DNA from: Streptomyces sp. NBC_00094
GTDB taxonomy: Bacteria; Actinomycetota; Actinomycetes; Streptomycetales; Streptomycetaceae
DNA length: 64,000 nucleotides
Direction of reading: 5' to 3'
Assembly: GCF_026343125.1 (NCBI RefSeq)
Contig: NZ_JAPEMB010000001.1
Span: 62,001-126,000 of the forward strand
Shown: piece after piece, positions 34,587 to 43,940 of the stretch
Numbering within the stretch: the first letter of the stretch is position 1
Layout: every line of letters begins with the position of its first letter
Translations under genes and position numbers: made by a program
The notes under the pieces: generated by a model
The model's input: the letters and a program-made list of their open reading frames with translations, nothing else
Database searches by the model: none
What the model was told of the DNA's origin: nothing

Positions 34587-34909
34587 GCCGCGCTTGCCGC
34601 GGATCGGCGGGATGCCCTGGATCAGCGGGATCAGTTGAGTGACGTCGTTCCGGTTGCCTCCGGTAGTGATCGCGGCGACCGGGATGCCGTGCGCCTCGAC
34701 GATCAGATGGTGCTTGCTGCCGGCCTTACCCCGGTCCACCGGGGACGGACCGGTGGCCGACCCGCCCTTCATCGCCCGGATGTGGCTCGAGTCAGACGCT
34801 TACGACCTGGACGCCGCGGATTACGCGGGACGGCCGGCAGCAGCGGCTCGATGCGTGCCCACAACTCGTCGTCTATCTCCCACGGTCTGGCAGCGGTCTT
34901 CCTCATCTC
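34587..34909 (-). pseudogene. IS5-family transposase with internal deletion
   Basis: The N-terminal DUF4096 part is present (MRKTAARPWEIDDELWARIE, PLLPAVPRNPRRPGRKRL). It jumps directly to the central part (GPSPVDRGKAGSKHHLIVEA, HGIPVAAITTGGNRNDVTQL, IPPIRGKRGR). The section holding the first catalytic Asp and all sequence after the RGKRGR block are missing. Confidence 0.75.
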
Positions 34910-34954
34910 GACTGGCTCGCACCCCCTTCGGCCGACATCCACGAAAACCGGCAC

Positions 34955-35551
34955 ACCGTCATTCCCTAAGATCCAGAACCCTCCTTCTGTGAGGAGTCGT
35001 TAGGCCTCACGCGGCGTCAGCACTGCTCCGTAGTTCCTTTCGTGGTCCAGCCATGCCACGGCGGCAGATGCGGTGGTCCGCTGCCGGGAGACCGACCGGT
35101 CATGACCACCGACAGGCACGCCAAGCGAGCCGCCCGTGGACTCTCGGCACGGTAGGGCGTCTCGTACACCGCCGGCCGCCGGCGTCGGACCGTGCGCGGC
35201 TGCGGGCCGCTGTCGCGGTGGACGGCCTGGTGGCGGTGGACGGCCTGGTGGCGGTGGTCTGGGCGATGGAGCCGCTGGACCGCGCGGCCGCACGCCTGAT
35301 CACGAAGGTTCCGGAGATGCGGGCGGGGCGAGGTGAAGCCGTGCCTGGGCACGTATGCGGACGCCGTGGAGGTCGGCGACCGGGTGCTGTTCACCTGGCA
35401 GGAGGTCGATGCACGGCACTTCGTGGGACGATTGCCGCCTCATTTGGCCGGTGTGGTTGTGGAGTCGGTCGAGTCGGCGGCCGGGGTGGTCACGTTTCGT
35501 ATGCCATGCCGACTCCGTCGTGCGGATCGGGAAGCAGAAACTGAGAATGCG
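34955..35551. other. Decayed region with small gene remnants
   Basis: About 600 bases. A frame starting MTTDRHAKRAARGLSAR at 35102 hits TAG at 35153 then continues GVSYTAAGRRR, as in small actinomycete proteins with a nonsense codon. From GTG 35333 another frame (KPCLGTYADAVEVGDRVLFT, WQEVDARHFVGRLPPHLAGV) has coding-like bias for about 60 codons. An 18-base tandem duplication lies at 35218-35253. No intact gene is supported. Confidence 0.35.
35218..35253. repeat. Tandem duplication of an 18-base unit
   Basis: GTGGACGGCCTGGTGGCG occurs twice in direct succession. In one frame it encodes a doubled VDGLVA. It is probably a slippage product within a decaying gene. Confidence 0.8.
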
Positions 35552-35929
35552 TCAGTTCAATGCCCGTCGGTAGAACGCGATCTTCTCGCGGACGTATGCC
35601 TGCTGGCCGCGCAGGTGGACGATGTGCTCCTCCACCTGCGCGTCGTGCTGCTCCAGCAAGGCCAGGCGCTCGGCAAAAGTCCCGTCGCCGTCGCGGACGA
35701 GTCCGGCGAAGCGCCGCATCTCGGCGATCGGCATCCCGGTGTCGCGCAGGCAGCGCAGCACGGCCAGCCACTGAAGATCGTGCTGGGTGAAGCGACGGTG
35801 GCCGGTGTGCGAGCGATGGACGGTGCCCAGCAGGCCGATGCGTTCGTAGTACCGCAGGGTGTCCAGGCTGAAGCCGGACCGTTCAACCGTCTCGGCCGGG
35901 GTCAGGTACTCGGTCGTGGGTGCGCTCAT
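35552..35929 (-). CDS. MerR-family transcriptional regulator
   Basis: A 125-residue MerR-type regulator. The winged helix-turn-helix reads LTPAETVERSGFSLDTLRYY then ERIGLLGTVHRSHTGHRRFT. It is followed by the coupling helix (MPIAEMRRFAGLVRDGDG) and dimer coiled coil (RLALLEQHDAQVEEHIVHLR). It lacks effector Cys residues, so it is not a metal sensor and belongs with the small-molecule or redox-type members (MlrA/YfmP-like) often beside aldo/keto reductases. An aldo/keto reductase gene lies 2.6 kb away, separated by IS insertions. Confidence 0.9.
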   Translation of the reverse strand: MSAPTTEYLTPAETVERSGFSLDTLRYYERIGLLGTVHRSHTGHRRFTQHDLQWLAVLRCLRDTGMPIAEMRRFAGLVRDGDGTFAERLALLEQHDAQVEEHIVHLRGQQAYVREKIAFYRRALN

Positions 35930-36317
35930 GCGGGGATCATGCCATCGGCGGTAAGGCGCCGTTTCCTTAGGTGGCTTGGCGCGTCACGCTGGGCATGACG
36001 AGTCTTGCCAAGCCGTTGGTGCCGGATGAGTTGTGCAAGTTCTTCCGCAGGGTGGTGCCGGAAACGGTGGTGGTGCGGCCGCAGGGAGGTGGTCGTCGGC
36101 GGGCCGGGGATCGTGAGTGTCTGGCTGCGATCGTGTTCGTGGCCACGTCAGGCTGCACGCGGCGGCACGTGCCGCCGCTGTTCGGGCCGGCTTGGCCGAC
36201 GGTCTACCGGCGCTTCGCCCGCTGGAGCAAGGACAGGGTCTGGGCCCGTCTCCACCGAGTCATCCTGGACGAACTCGGTGCCCAGGGCGATCTGGACTGG
36301 TCGCGCTTTGCCATTGG

Positions 36318-37203
36318 CTCAGTGAGCTCTTTCAGAGTGGCCACTGATCGGGTGACGGGCCAGCGTCCCGCAACGCACGAGGCTCCTGTGCCGTTGAGAG
36401 AGGTGTTCGACGTCTCAACTCATCAGCGCAGGAGCCTCGTTGGTTCCCTATCCTGCCGCACTCGACCTGCCTCATGCTCTGGTCGAGTGGGTATCCATGC
36501 TCATCGTCACCCGTGAGGGTGACCGCCGCTGCAAGCTGCCGCCCCACCAGCGTGCTCTTGTGGGCCTGGTCTACCTTCGCCGGCACGACACGCTCGCGCA
36601 GATCGCCGCCGGCTTCGGCATATCCGTCGGCACCGCCCACGCCTACGTCACGGCCGTCGTCGAGCATCTGTCCGGCCGGGCGCCCGGTCTCCTGCGGGTC
36701 CTGCGCGAGGCCGATCCGGACTACGTCCTGCTCGACGGGACGCTCGCTGAGTGTGACCGGGTCGGCGACAGCCGGGCGGACTTCTCGCAGAAGCACCGCC
36801 GTCACGGCGTGAACGTGCAGGTCGTGGCGGATGCCGCGGGCAAGCTGCTGTGGATCTCGCCCGCGCTGCCCGGCCGCACGCACGACCTGACCGCGGCCCG
36901 TACCCACCGCATCATCCGGATCTGCGAACGCCAGGGCGTCCCCGTCCTCGCCGACCGCGCCTACATCGGCGCCGGCCCCTGGGTGACCACACCGATCAGA
37001 CGGCTTCCCGGCCGGGACCTCACCACGACCCAGCAGACGATCAACCGGGCCCTGTCGGCGGCACGGGCGCCGGTCGAACGAAGCATCGCAAGGCTGAAGT
37101 CCTGGCGAATCTTCCGCCGGGCCCGCTGCAGCCCCAACCGCATGACCGCCATCGCCGCAGCCATCCTCACCCTTGAGCGTCAACGCTGAAAATGCTCAGT
37201 GAG
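36318..37203 (+). mobile_element. Nested IS5-superfamily element, apparently complete
   Basis: Imperfect 18-base terminal inverted repeats (15 identical): CTCAGTGAGCTCTTTCAG at 36318-36335 and CTGAAAATGCTCAGTGAG at 37186-37203. The element is about 886 bases, a normal size for a one-gene IS5-type element, and holds one intact transposase. It interrupts another IS5-family transposase. Confidence 0.8.
36440..37189 (+). CDS. IS5-superfamily (DDE_4) transposase
   Basis: A 249-residue transposase. TTG 36440 follows AGGAG by six bases. The helix-turn-helix reads [20 protein letters not shown]. The DDE catalytic domain has [15 protein letters not shown] (Asp), [17 protein letters not shown] (Asp) and [20 protein letters not shown] (Glu). 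All three acidic residues are present and the frame is intact, so it may be active. The stop lies within the right terminal repeat, as is usual for compact elements. Confidence 0.88.
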   Translation: MVPYPAALDLPHALVEWVSMLIVTREGDRRCKLPPHQRALVGLVYLRRHDTLAQIAAGFGISVGTAHAYVTAVVEHLSGRAPGLLRVLREADPDYVLLDGTLAECDRVGDSRADFSQKHRRHGVNVQVVADAAGKLLWISPALPGRTHDLTAARTHRIIRICERQGVPVLADRAYIGAGPWVTTPIRRLPGRDLTTTQQTINRALSAARAPVERSIARLKSWRIFRRARCSPNRMTAIAAAILTLERQR

Positions 37204-37741
37204 TGTCCGGGCTCTCAAAGGGGGCTATTGGCCGGACCGAATCCGACCGATCGCGGCAAGACCGGATCGAAGATTCACCTGATCACCGACCGGACCGGCC
37301 TGCCGTCGCGGTCGCCATCTCCACGGCCGACACCCATGACAGTCTCGCGCTGAAGCCGCTCGTCGCGTCGATACCGCCGATCCGCAGCCGCCGCGGACCC
37401 CGCCGTAGACGGCCCGACAAGCTCCATGGCGATAAGGGCCACGACTACCCTCACCTGCGGCGATGGCTCCGCATCAGCTACCGCCGACTCACCAAGTGAA
37501 ATGACACCTTGGCGTTTGAGAGCCTGGAAGGGACACCCGAGCTTGCCGACGTCGTAGGCGACCTTCCCTCCCCCAGTGCCTCGCGGCCTGGTACTCGCCG
37601 ACGGCGGCCTGTGCCCTGGTACGGATGGCGGGGTGGGCCTATACGACGTGGCGAGATGCGTCCGGGAGCCAGGCATCCCTGGTGCTGTCAGAGGCAGCTG
37701 GTAACTTCCCGGCGATTTCACATAAAGGGTGGGGACTAGCC

Positions 37742-38356
37742 ATGCACGAACGCACAGCGGACCAGATCCTGGGCGAGAGCTGGGGGAACTACGCTCAGGA
37801 GGAAACTGCACATGCCGACGAGTACTACCCCGGCCGGGACAGTGTCGTCGACCTCTTCGGCGAACCCGCTTCGTTCGATGATGTGGTCGCTCCCTTCGGC
37901 GTTCAGTAGCCCGGACTGGCAGTCACGCCGTCCGAACCCTGGCCGGACGCCGAGCAAGTAGCGGCGCAGGTGCTGGCCGAGCTAACAGAGGATGAGGACG
38001 ATGCTTGGGAGCCATACCTCCTAGACAGGGCCTACTGCAGCACGGAGCTGCCTGCCCTGGCGGAAGAACGCGGTCTGGCAGGCGCCGGCTGCTGGCCCTA
38101 TGACATGTCGGAGATGCGCGTAGTCCTGCGGTCTTGGGAAGAGCGTTTCGGTGCCCGGCTTGTGGGACTGGGGTACGACCGACTGATTGTCTCAGTCGCG
38201 GCACCCGTCAGGACGATGAGTGAAGCAGAATCCATCTCCGCCGAACACTTCGCGTTCTCATCCGACAGCATCACCCAGGGCGACGACGAGACCCTCCGCG
38301 CGTATGCAGCCAACCACATCATGGGCAAGCAGATGTGGTCCTTCTGGTGGGACTGA
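37742..38356 (+). pseudogene. DUF4253-domain protein interrupted by TAG
   Basis: The frame reads MHERTADQILGESWGNYAQE ... DDVVAPFGVQ, TAG at 37907-37909, then PGLAVTPSEPWPDAEQVAAQ. It continues in the same frame to the DUF4253 core: MRVVLRSWEERFGARLVGLG, YDRLIVSVAAPV, AEHFAFSSDSIT and the final WSFWWD. Relatives as I recall them have APFG..WPGLA at the stop position, so TGG changed to TAG. The N-terminus is also short, since this family usually has about 80 more residues. DUF4253 proteins are of unknown function. Confidence 0.65.
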
Positions 38357-38519
38357 GTCCCTCTCGGATCGACATGGACCAAGAGAATGGGCCATTAAAG
38401 GGCCAGCCGAGTGGTTTGACCTGGACCGCGCTCCAGGTGGCACCGTTCCTTCCATGGCTCCCGGCGCCCCACGCCGAAGGCCCAACCCCACTCCCTTGTG
38501 TCTCTGTAGAGGAACTCCC

Positions 38520-39491
38520 ATGCGTTTCCGTACCCTTGGCCTGCGCGCGGACGGCACCCCCGGCCCCACGGTGAGCACGATCTGCCTTGGCACCCTGCCG
38601 TTCGGCACCCGCATCGACGAGCAGCGCGCGATGGACCTGCTGGACCGGTTCGTCGAACGTGGCGGAACCTTCATCGACACCGCCAACTGCTACTCCTTCT
38701 GGCTCGACGGCGCGAACGGCGACGAGAGCGAGCTGGTGATCGGACGCTGGCTCGCCGCCCGTGGCAACAGGGACGAGGTCGTGCTGGCCAGCAAGGTCGG
38801 CGCCCGGCCGACCGGCCCCGGCGAGTGGCCGGGCACCGCAGAGGGATTGTCGGCGGCAGCCATCCAGGCCGGCGTCGAAGGCAGCCTCAAGCGGCTCGGC
38901 ACCGACCGGCTCGACGTCCTGTACGCGCACATGGAGGACCGTCGGCCGGCGCTGGCCGAGACGGTCGCGGCGTTCGGCGGACTCGTCGCCGATGGCACCG
39001 TGGACGTCCTGGGCGTCAGCAACCAGGCCACCTGGCGCATCGACCGGGCCCGTGCGCTGGCCCGCGAGCAGGCAGTGGCCGAATACAGCGTCGTACAGCA
39101 GCAGTACACCTACCTTCGACCCCGGCCCGGCGCGACCTTCGGTTCCTGCGAGCACACGACGCCGGAACTGCTCGACTACATCCGCAGCGAACCCGGCGTC
39201 ACGCTGCTCGCCTACACCTCCCTGCTGGCCGGCGCGTACACGGACCCCGCCAAGCCCCTCCCCAGCGGCTTCGATCACCCGGGCGCAGCCGCCCAGTTGG
39301 CGGCGCTGCGCGACGTGGCGGCCGAGACCGGCGCGACCGCCAACCAAGTCGTCCTCGCCTGGCTGCTCGGTGGCGACCTCCCCGTCCTGCCCGTCGTCGG
39401 GGCCTCGACCGTCGCCCAGCTCGACGAGGCCCTGGACGCCGTCGAGCTGGATCTGACCCCGGCTCAGCGCGCCCATCTCGACCAGGCGTAA
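38520..39491 (+). CDS. Aldo/keto reductase
   Basis: A 323-residue NADP-dependent reductase of the AKR superfamily. It begins MRFRTLGLRADGTPGPTVST with the FIDTANCYSFW segment (catalytic Asp and Tyr), VVLASKVGARPTGPGEWPG (catalytic Lys), a His in LDVLYAHMEDRRPALAETV, and the NADP-binding C-terminus LPVLPVVGASTVAQLDEALD. A GAGGAAC site precedes ATG 38520. In other Streptomyces such a gene stands next to a MerR regulator; here a MerR gene lies at 35552-35929, separated by nested IS elements. Confidence 0.93.
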   Translation: MRFRTLGLRADGTPGPTVSTICLGTLPFGTRIDEQRAMDLLDRFVERGGTFIDTANCYSFWLDGANGDESELVIGRWLAARGNRDEVVLASKVGARPTGPGEWPGTAEGLSAAAIQAGVEGSLKRLGTDRLDVLYAHMEDRRPALAETVAAFGGLVADGTVDVLGVSNQATWRIDRARALAREQAVAEYSVVQQQYTYLRPRPGATFGSCEHTTPELLDYIRSEPGVTLLAYTSLLAGAYTDPAKPLPSGFDHPGAAAQLAALRDVAAETGATANQVVLAWLLGGDLPVLPVVGASTVAQLDEALDAVELDLTPAQRAHLDQA

Positions 39492-39718
39492 GGCCTGGCC
39501 TGGACGTCCGGGACGGAGCCGGACGCGGGCGGCGTGCGCTTCGCGGCCCCCTGCGGCGAGGGCGGACACGGCGCACCTCGTCCGTGGGAACCACCAGGTC
39601 GTTGGGGCTGCACCGCTGACAACCAGAGGACGAGCCTCCACTGACACTCCCCCGCAGACCATCACGGGGTGGGGTTGGGGTGGCGGCTGTTTCGTCGCTC
39701 CGGTCTCGTTGCGTCGGG

Positions 39719-41200
39719 TCAGTCCTCGGCGGGCTGGAGGAAGTCCGCGCCGATGGACCGGGCTGTGTCCTCGACCGCGTCGCGGTTCTTGTCCGCAGCC
39801 GTGAAAAAGACCATGCCGATGCTGCCCTTGTCGCCCCACAGACACGTCGCCCGCCTCGTGCCGGTGGCCACCTCGGTGTACGTGAGGCACCGCATCCAGG
39901 CGCCGTGCGGGCCGGCCTCGGCCCGCCAGGTGTCATGGACGATGCCGAACTGCTGCGTTCCCTCGGGGAGGATCCCGTCGTCGTACACGTACGACTCCCG
40001 CATCTCGTGGAAGTCTCCGGTCGTCACGGCCACCAGGTACTCGGCGGCGGCGTCAGGACCGGCGTCCTCGGCGACGTACACCCGCGCCGTCGACCCTTTC
40101 TTCTCGCTATTGGGCACGGCCCCGAACGGGTCGAACTCCTCGCGCAGGTCGAAGCCTTGCAGACCCCGGAAGGTGTCGTGGGCGACGATGTCGTAGCGGG
40201 GGTAGGCGAGGGAGGAGGCGTACGCCGCGGCGCCGACAACCAGCAGGAGGGCGATTCCGGCCCCGGCGAACGCGTACTCGCGCGGGGTCACGCGCGGCAC
40301 GGGCCGCAGCTCCGGCGGTCCGAACCGGTCGTCCCCGGCACCCGCCTCCTCGTCCCGTACGGCCTCGGGCACGGCTGCGGCCATCCGCTCGGCCGCTCGC
40401 TCGCGGGCGGCCCGCAGCTGTTTGCGGAGACCCAGGAACGGCAGGCCCAGCAGCAGCCACACTCCCGCCGCCATGCCGTACGGCATGGCCGGCAGAACGG
40501 TGATGCGCAGGACGATCAGCACAGCGACGACCACACCTGCGGCGAAGCGGTATTCGAGACCGCGGCGCAGCAGCAGGCGCGGCCAAGTCCGGCCGGTGGC
40601 GGCGAGGGCGGCCGTTGTCTCGGCAAGCACGGCGAGCCGCTGATCGTGCGGGGCCGCGGCTGCCCAGTGTGCCGCCTGAGCGGCGGCAGCCTGAGGCGTG
40701 GGCGCTTCGGCGAAGGCACGGGCCGCGTCGAACGACTGTACCCGGCGCACCGAGACCCTGTCCTTGGCGCTCGTGGAAACGGAGCTTCCCGCCGTCTCGG
40801 CCCGCAGCAACTCCGGTGAATACGGCGCGAGTTCCCGCAGACGAGCCAGGAGGACGGGGCCGCGGGAGTGTCGCCCCGGCCGGTCCAGTGCGTCGGTGCG
40901 GGCGCAGAGTTCCGCGTACCCGGCGAGCAGGCCTATGTCGTCCGGGAAGGCGTCCAGACCCTCACGGAAGACCCGCTCGGCGTCGTCGTCATGGTCGTCG
41001 TCGTCCTCGGCCATATGGGCGCGGGCGAGCGCGAGGAGGAGCCCGGCGTCGGGCCCGGCGGTGTCAAGCGCGGTCCGCGCGGTGGCCCGCGCCTCGGCCG
41101 GCCGGCCCGCGGCGACGAGCGCGTCGGCCCGCCCCCGCACGTCGTCACGCACGTTGTCGTTGTTGCCGTTGTTGTCGTTGTTGTCGTTGTTGTCGTTCAA
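39719..41200 (-). CDS. TPR membrane protein with Asn/Asp repeat N-terminus
   Basis: A 493-residue protein. It opens with a low-complexity run (NDNNDNNDNNGNNDN) encoded by a trinucleotide-based repeat. Residues 20-130 contain tetratricopeptide-like helices (ALVAAGRPAEARATARTALD, AERVFREGLDAFPDDIGLLA). Two hydrophobic segments (AAGVVVAVLIVLRITVLPAM, AAGVWLLLGLPFLGL) are followed by a third (AFAGAGIALLLVVGAAAYAS). The C-terminal 160 residues are presumably extracellular and recur in Streptomyces proteins of unknown role (RATCLWGDKGSIGMVFFTAA). The start is TTG 41200. Confidence 0.78.
   Translation of the reverse strand: MNDNNDNNDNNGNNDNVRDDVRGRADALVAAGRPAEARATARTALDTAGPDAGLLLALARAHMAEDDDDHDDDAERVFREGLDAFPDDIGLLAGYAELCARTDALDRPGRHSRGPVLLARLRELAPYSPELLRAETAGSSVSTSAKDRVSVRRVQSFDAARAFAEAPTPQAAAAQAAHWAAAAPHDQRLAVLAETTAALAATGRTWPRLLLRRGLEYRFAAGVVVAVLIVLRITVLPAMPYGMAAGVWLLLGLPFLGLRKQLRAARERAAERMAAAVPEAVRDEEAGAGDDRFGPPELRPVPRVTPREYAFAGAGIALLLVVGAAAYASSLAYPRYDIVAHDTFRGLQGFDLREEFDPFGAVPNSEKKGSTARVYVAEDAGPDAAAEYLVAVTTGDFHEMRESYVYDDGILPEGTQQFGIVHDTWRAEAGPHGAWMRCLTYTEVATGTRRATCLWGDKGSIGMVFFTAADKNRDAVEDTARSIGADFLQPAED
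41153..41197. repeat. Trinucleotide-type repeat (GTT/GTC) in the 5' end of a gene
   Basis: A run of GTTGTC/GTTGTT units encodes the Asn/Asp-rich N-terminus of the TPR membrane protein. Such a microsatellite can change length in frame without disrupting the protein. It is much lower in GC than its surroundings. Confidence 0.7.
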
Positions 41201-41869
41201 GAGTCCCCACCCCTGGTGCAGCAGGCCGGACGAACGCGGCCGCGACCGTCACTATCGCCCGTACCGGAACCCTGGTCAACCAGAAATATTCCCCTCTGAC
41301 CTCCCCTTTTGCCGCACAACAGGATGCAATCGGACGCACTTCGAGCACCCGTGCCGCTTGAGCTCCGTCACCGCGGACGGCGTGCAGGACCGCAGGTGGA
41401 GTTCGACGATGGGTGGCCAGTCGAGACGGGCAGGCAGAGGGAGCAGGGGGCGGCAGGTGGGGGAGGGTGGAGGCGGCCGGTCCCGTCGCTTCACCGAGCA
41501 GCGCACCGCGATCCAGTTCCCGGCCGCGGTGCTCTCCCGAACCCGACCGACCGCGGGAGCGCCGGAGTCCTTCTGCACCCGAGTGCTGGGCCGACCGGCC
41601 CATTTCCCCAGCGTGAACACCGAGTCGCCGAGCAACGCCATGTCCCCGCGCCTTGCCTGTTCCAACAGGCAGGCTAGTGATCACTCTCCCGTGGAGTGGG
41701 GAGCGGTGGGCGCCTGTTCAGCGCATCACACCCAGCCGTGCCTCTCTCCGCCCCGGTCCCCCGTCCTCCCCTGGGACCGGTCACATCCAGGCCCGCCGGG
41801 TCACTCGTCCCGGTGGCCGCGGGCCGCGCCGCCCACCGGCCCCTTCCTGTCTCCGGCAGCGTGGCGGTC
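41201..41869. other. Divergent intergenic region, about 670 bases
   Basis: It lies between the leftward TPR membrane-protein gene and the rightward lipoprotein gene, so both promoters should be here. A minus-strand frame near 41500-41650 (LLGDSVFTLGKWAGRPSTRV, VRESTAAGNWIAVRCSV) has coding-like bias for about 55 codons and may be a short gene or remnant, but it dissolves into Pro/Arg-rich sequence. Confidence 0.35.
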
Positions 41870-42448
41870 ATGAACCCTCGCCGTACCGTGCTCCTCGCCC
41901 TGGCCGTGTTCGTCGCAAGCGGCTGCGTGGCCGTCCCTCCAGCCCCGGCGCCTCGTCCACCGGTGGACCGGCCGGGCCACTTCGCCCCTGCTGCCGAGCG
42001 TCCCCCAGCCCCGCTGCCCACCTGGACGGATCCCACCCCGGCCGCACCGCGCGAGGAACTCGGCGCCGCCGAACCCCACCCGGCCTCTCTCCCGCCAGCC
42101 GCGGCGCCCACTCCCCCGACGCCCGCTCCACCGGCGGTTCCGGCCGCGCGGCCCGCGGCGGCGGATCGTACGGCGGAGGAACCACCCCTCCGCCCGGCCC
42201 GGCGCGCAGGTGCCCCGCAGCGCCCAAGCAGCACGCCGAAGAAGCCGCAGAAGCCCGCCGCGCGCAAGGGCGGCGGGAGCGCGAAGCCCCGGGCCGTACC
42301 GAAGAAGGAGCGGATCCCCGCGCCGGTCCGCCGACAGGGGCCGCCGTCCGGGCAGGTGCCTGAGATGCGGACCCTCTGCGCCGAGGCTCGACGGATCGGT
42401 GCGCCGATGGGCGCCGCAGAACTCTGCCGCGGCATGTACGACCGTTGA
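41870..42448 (+). CDS. Pro/Ala-rich lipoprotein
   Basis: A 192-residue lipoprotein. The signal peptide and lipobox are clear (NPRRTVLLALAVFVASGC). The mature part is almost entirely Pro/Ala with basic patches (KKPQKPAARKGGGSAKPRAV), so it is probably an extended spacer through the cell wall. The C-terminal 30 residues form a small ordered module with two Cys (TLCAEARRIGAPMGAAELC) that I recognise only as recurring in Streptomyces proteins. The ATG precedes the n-region Arg-Arg. Confidence 0.7.
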   Translation: MNPRRTVLLALAVFVASGCVAVPPAPAPRPPVDRPGHFAPAAERPPAPLPTWTDPTPAAPREELGAAEPHPASLPPAAAPTPPTPAPPAVPAARPAAADRTAEEPPLRPARRAGAPQRPSSTPKKPQKPAARKGGGSAKPRAVPKKERIPAPVRRQGPPSGQVPEMRTLCAEARRIGAPMGAAELCRGMYDR

Positions 42449-42484
42449 CCTGCACGTGCGAGACCTGCCCGTCGATGTCTACGG

Positions 42485-42681
42485 AGCTCGGGCGGCTGGC
42501 CGGTGGCCACGGGGATCGGCGTCTCCGCGCTGTCGCCGTGGTCGGCCATCAGGTCCAGTAGCAACTGGCAGCCGTCCAGGTCGTCGTCGGTCCGGCACTT
42601 CGCCAGCAGCTTGCCGGTGGTGCCGGTGATCGCGACGTCGTGGTGGCCTTCCGCCCAGTCGATCGCGCAGAACACGTCCAT
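42485..42681 (-). pseudogene. IS110-family transposase, N-terminal fragment
   Basis: From ATG 42681 the frame reads MDVFCAIDWAEGHHDVAITG, TTGKLLAKCRTDDDLDGCQL, LLDLMADHGDSAETPIPVAT. This is the start of the IS110 DEDD (RuvC-like) domain with its first Asp (AIDWAEGHHD). The sequence then diverges and the remaining 300 or so residues are missing. Confidence 0.75.
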
Positions 42682-42959
42682 GGATCCCGCCCCCTTCTCC
42701 GGTGGCGCTCTCGAACGCGAGCAAGCGGGGCGCACTGGGCCGTGTCCGGTGAATGGTCTTTGGGTGCAGCCCCTTTGACGGCGAGGTTGGGGGCCGCTCG
42801 TGAAATCACCCGCCTGCTCGTAGATGTCCCATCGGTGAGCGAGCGGTCCGACCGGCAGGCAGACCGGAGGCGACATAAGGAGGATGCATAGAATCCGATG
42901 AGCCGATCTACCAGGTCCGGACGCTGGATCAACGGCACACGGTGATCTGCCTGGGCCGC

Positions 42960-43871
42960 GCAGCTCAGTTGCGAGGCGCGTTGATCCTCGCCGACGAGCA
43001 GTTGTTTCCCGAAGTGTGCCCATTGCGGTGGAAGTTCGCAGAGGTCGCTCCACCGTCGCGCTTCTGACCTGTGCGGACCTGTGCCGGGTGCGGCCCGGAC
43101 GCGGCGCTCGCATGTGCATCGGGGACGCCGGCTTCACTCGCGACAACCGCAGTCTTGGTCATTCGACTGACCAGAGTCGGACGGCAGCGGCAGCAGCTGT
43201 GACCGTGCCCTCCTTCTTCTCCCTCGGCCATGACGTGTTCGAAAGCACTCCCGTCGTGGGCTGGACCGGGAGTGATGAGCGAGCCGAGTGGACGGCGGCT
43301 GCCTTCGTCGGCCAGATGAATCTTGCTCGTCAGCCCGCCGCGGGACCGGACGAGCCCTTCTTCAGTGCGGTGCCGGGCAGGGACCGCCCGTTCGTTGAAA
43401 CCGTTGGTCGGAACGGTCTTCCGCGCCCCTGCGGTGTGCTGGTGGGCCCGGCGGGTGGTGGAGTCGACGCTCACCTCGCTCCAGTCCAGACGGCCCTCCT
43501 CATCGGCGCGGGTCGGGACAGCTTTCAGAATCCGGGATCCGGTCCCGGGTCCCGTCCGGAGACCAGCGCCGATGAGTTTCGTAGACCGTCCTGCAGTTCC
43601 CGTGGCGCGCGGACAGGTCGCGCCCCGGTACGCCGGTGCCCTCGCGGAAGTAGGTGCCGTTGAGCACACGCCGGTGGTCGCTCCGCTGCCCGCACCGCCC
43701 GCCATTCGCGGGTAGGTGCGGCAGCAGTCGAGCCCCTTTCTCGTCGGTCAGATCGCCACGTCCCACGCCCGTCAAACGATCAAGAAAGCCCCCACGGCGC
43801 TCGAGATGGTGGCCCGCGGGCTGGGAGAGGTGACCCGGCAGTGGATCAGTGTCGGGTTGCTGATCGGACAA
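42960..43871 (-). pseudogene. IS5-family transposase with several frameshifts
   Basis: Minus-strand pieces in different frames, in order, read LPHLPANGGRCGQRSDHRRV, SARHGNCRTVYETHRRWSPD, then RLDWSEVSVDSTTRRAHQHT (first catalytic Asp), RHRTEEGLVRSRGGLTSKIH, LITPGPAHDGSAFEHVM (second Asp region), and decayed sequence to about 42960. It is an IS427/IS1031-like group member. Frameshifts and a diverged 3' end make it inactive. Confidence 0.75.
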
Positions 43872-43940
43872 CCATGTGGCCTACGGGTTCGAGGAGTTGC
43901 TCGGCCGGATCGGCGCGCAGGAGCTGTACTGGCGTCCCTC

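Larger units (their letters stand above)
35995..37499 (+). pseudogene. IS5-family transposase split by a nested IS
   Basis: The 5' part (35995-36317) encodes the DUF4096 half: MTSLAKPLVPDELCKFFRRV, ARLHRVILDELGAQGDLDWS. The 3' part (37204-37499) carries GRTESDRSRQDRIED-type frameshifted sequence of the TDRGKTGSK block, then VAVAISTADTHDSLALKPLV, ASIPPIRSRRGPRRRRPDKL, DKGHDYPHLRRWLR. The last 60 or so residues are deleted before YRRLTK. A separate IS of about 890 bases (36318-37203) sits between them. The outer element is therefore older than the inner one. Confidence 0.85.

Noticed and set aside
37742..38356. TAG at 37907 as programmed read-through
   Set aside because: The gene is also short at its N-terminus and sits in an IS-rich area. 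Decay explains both.
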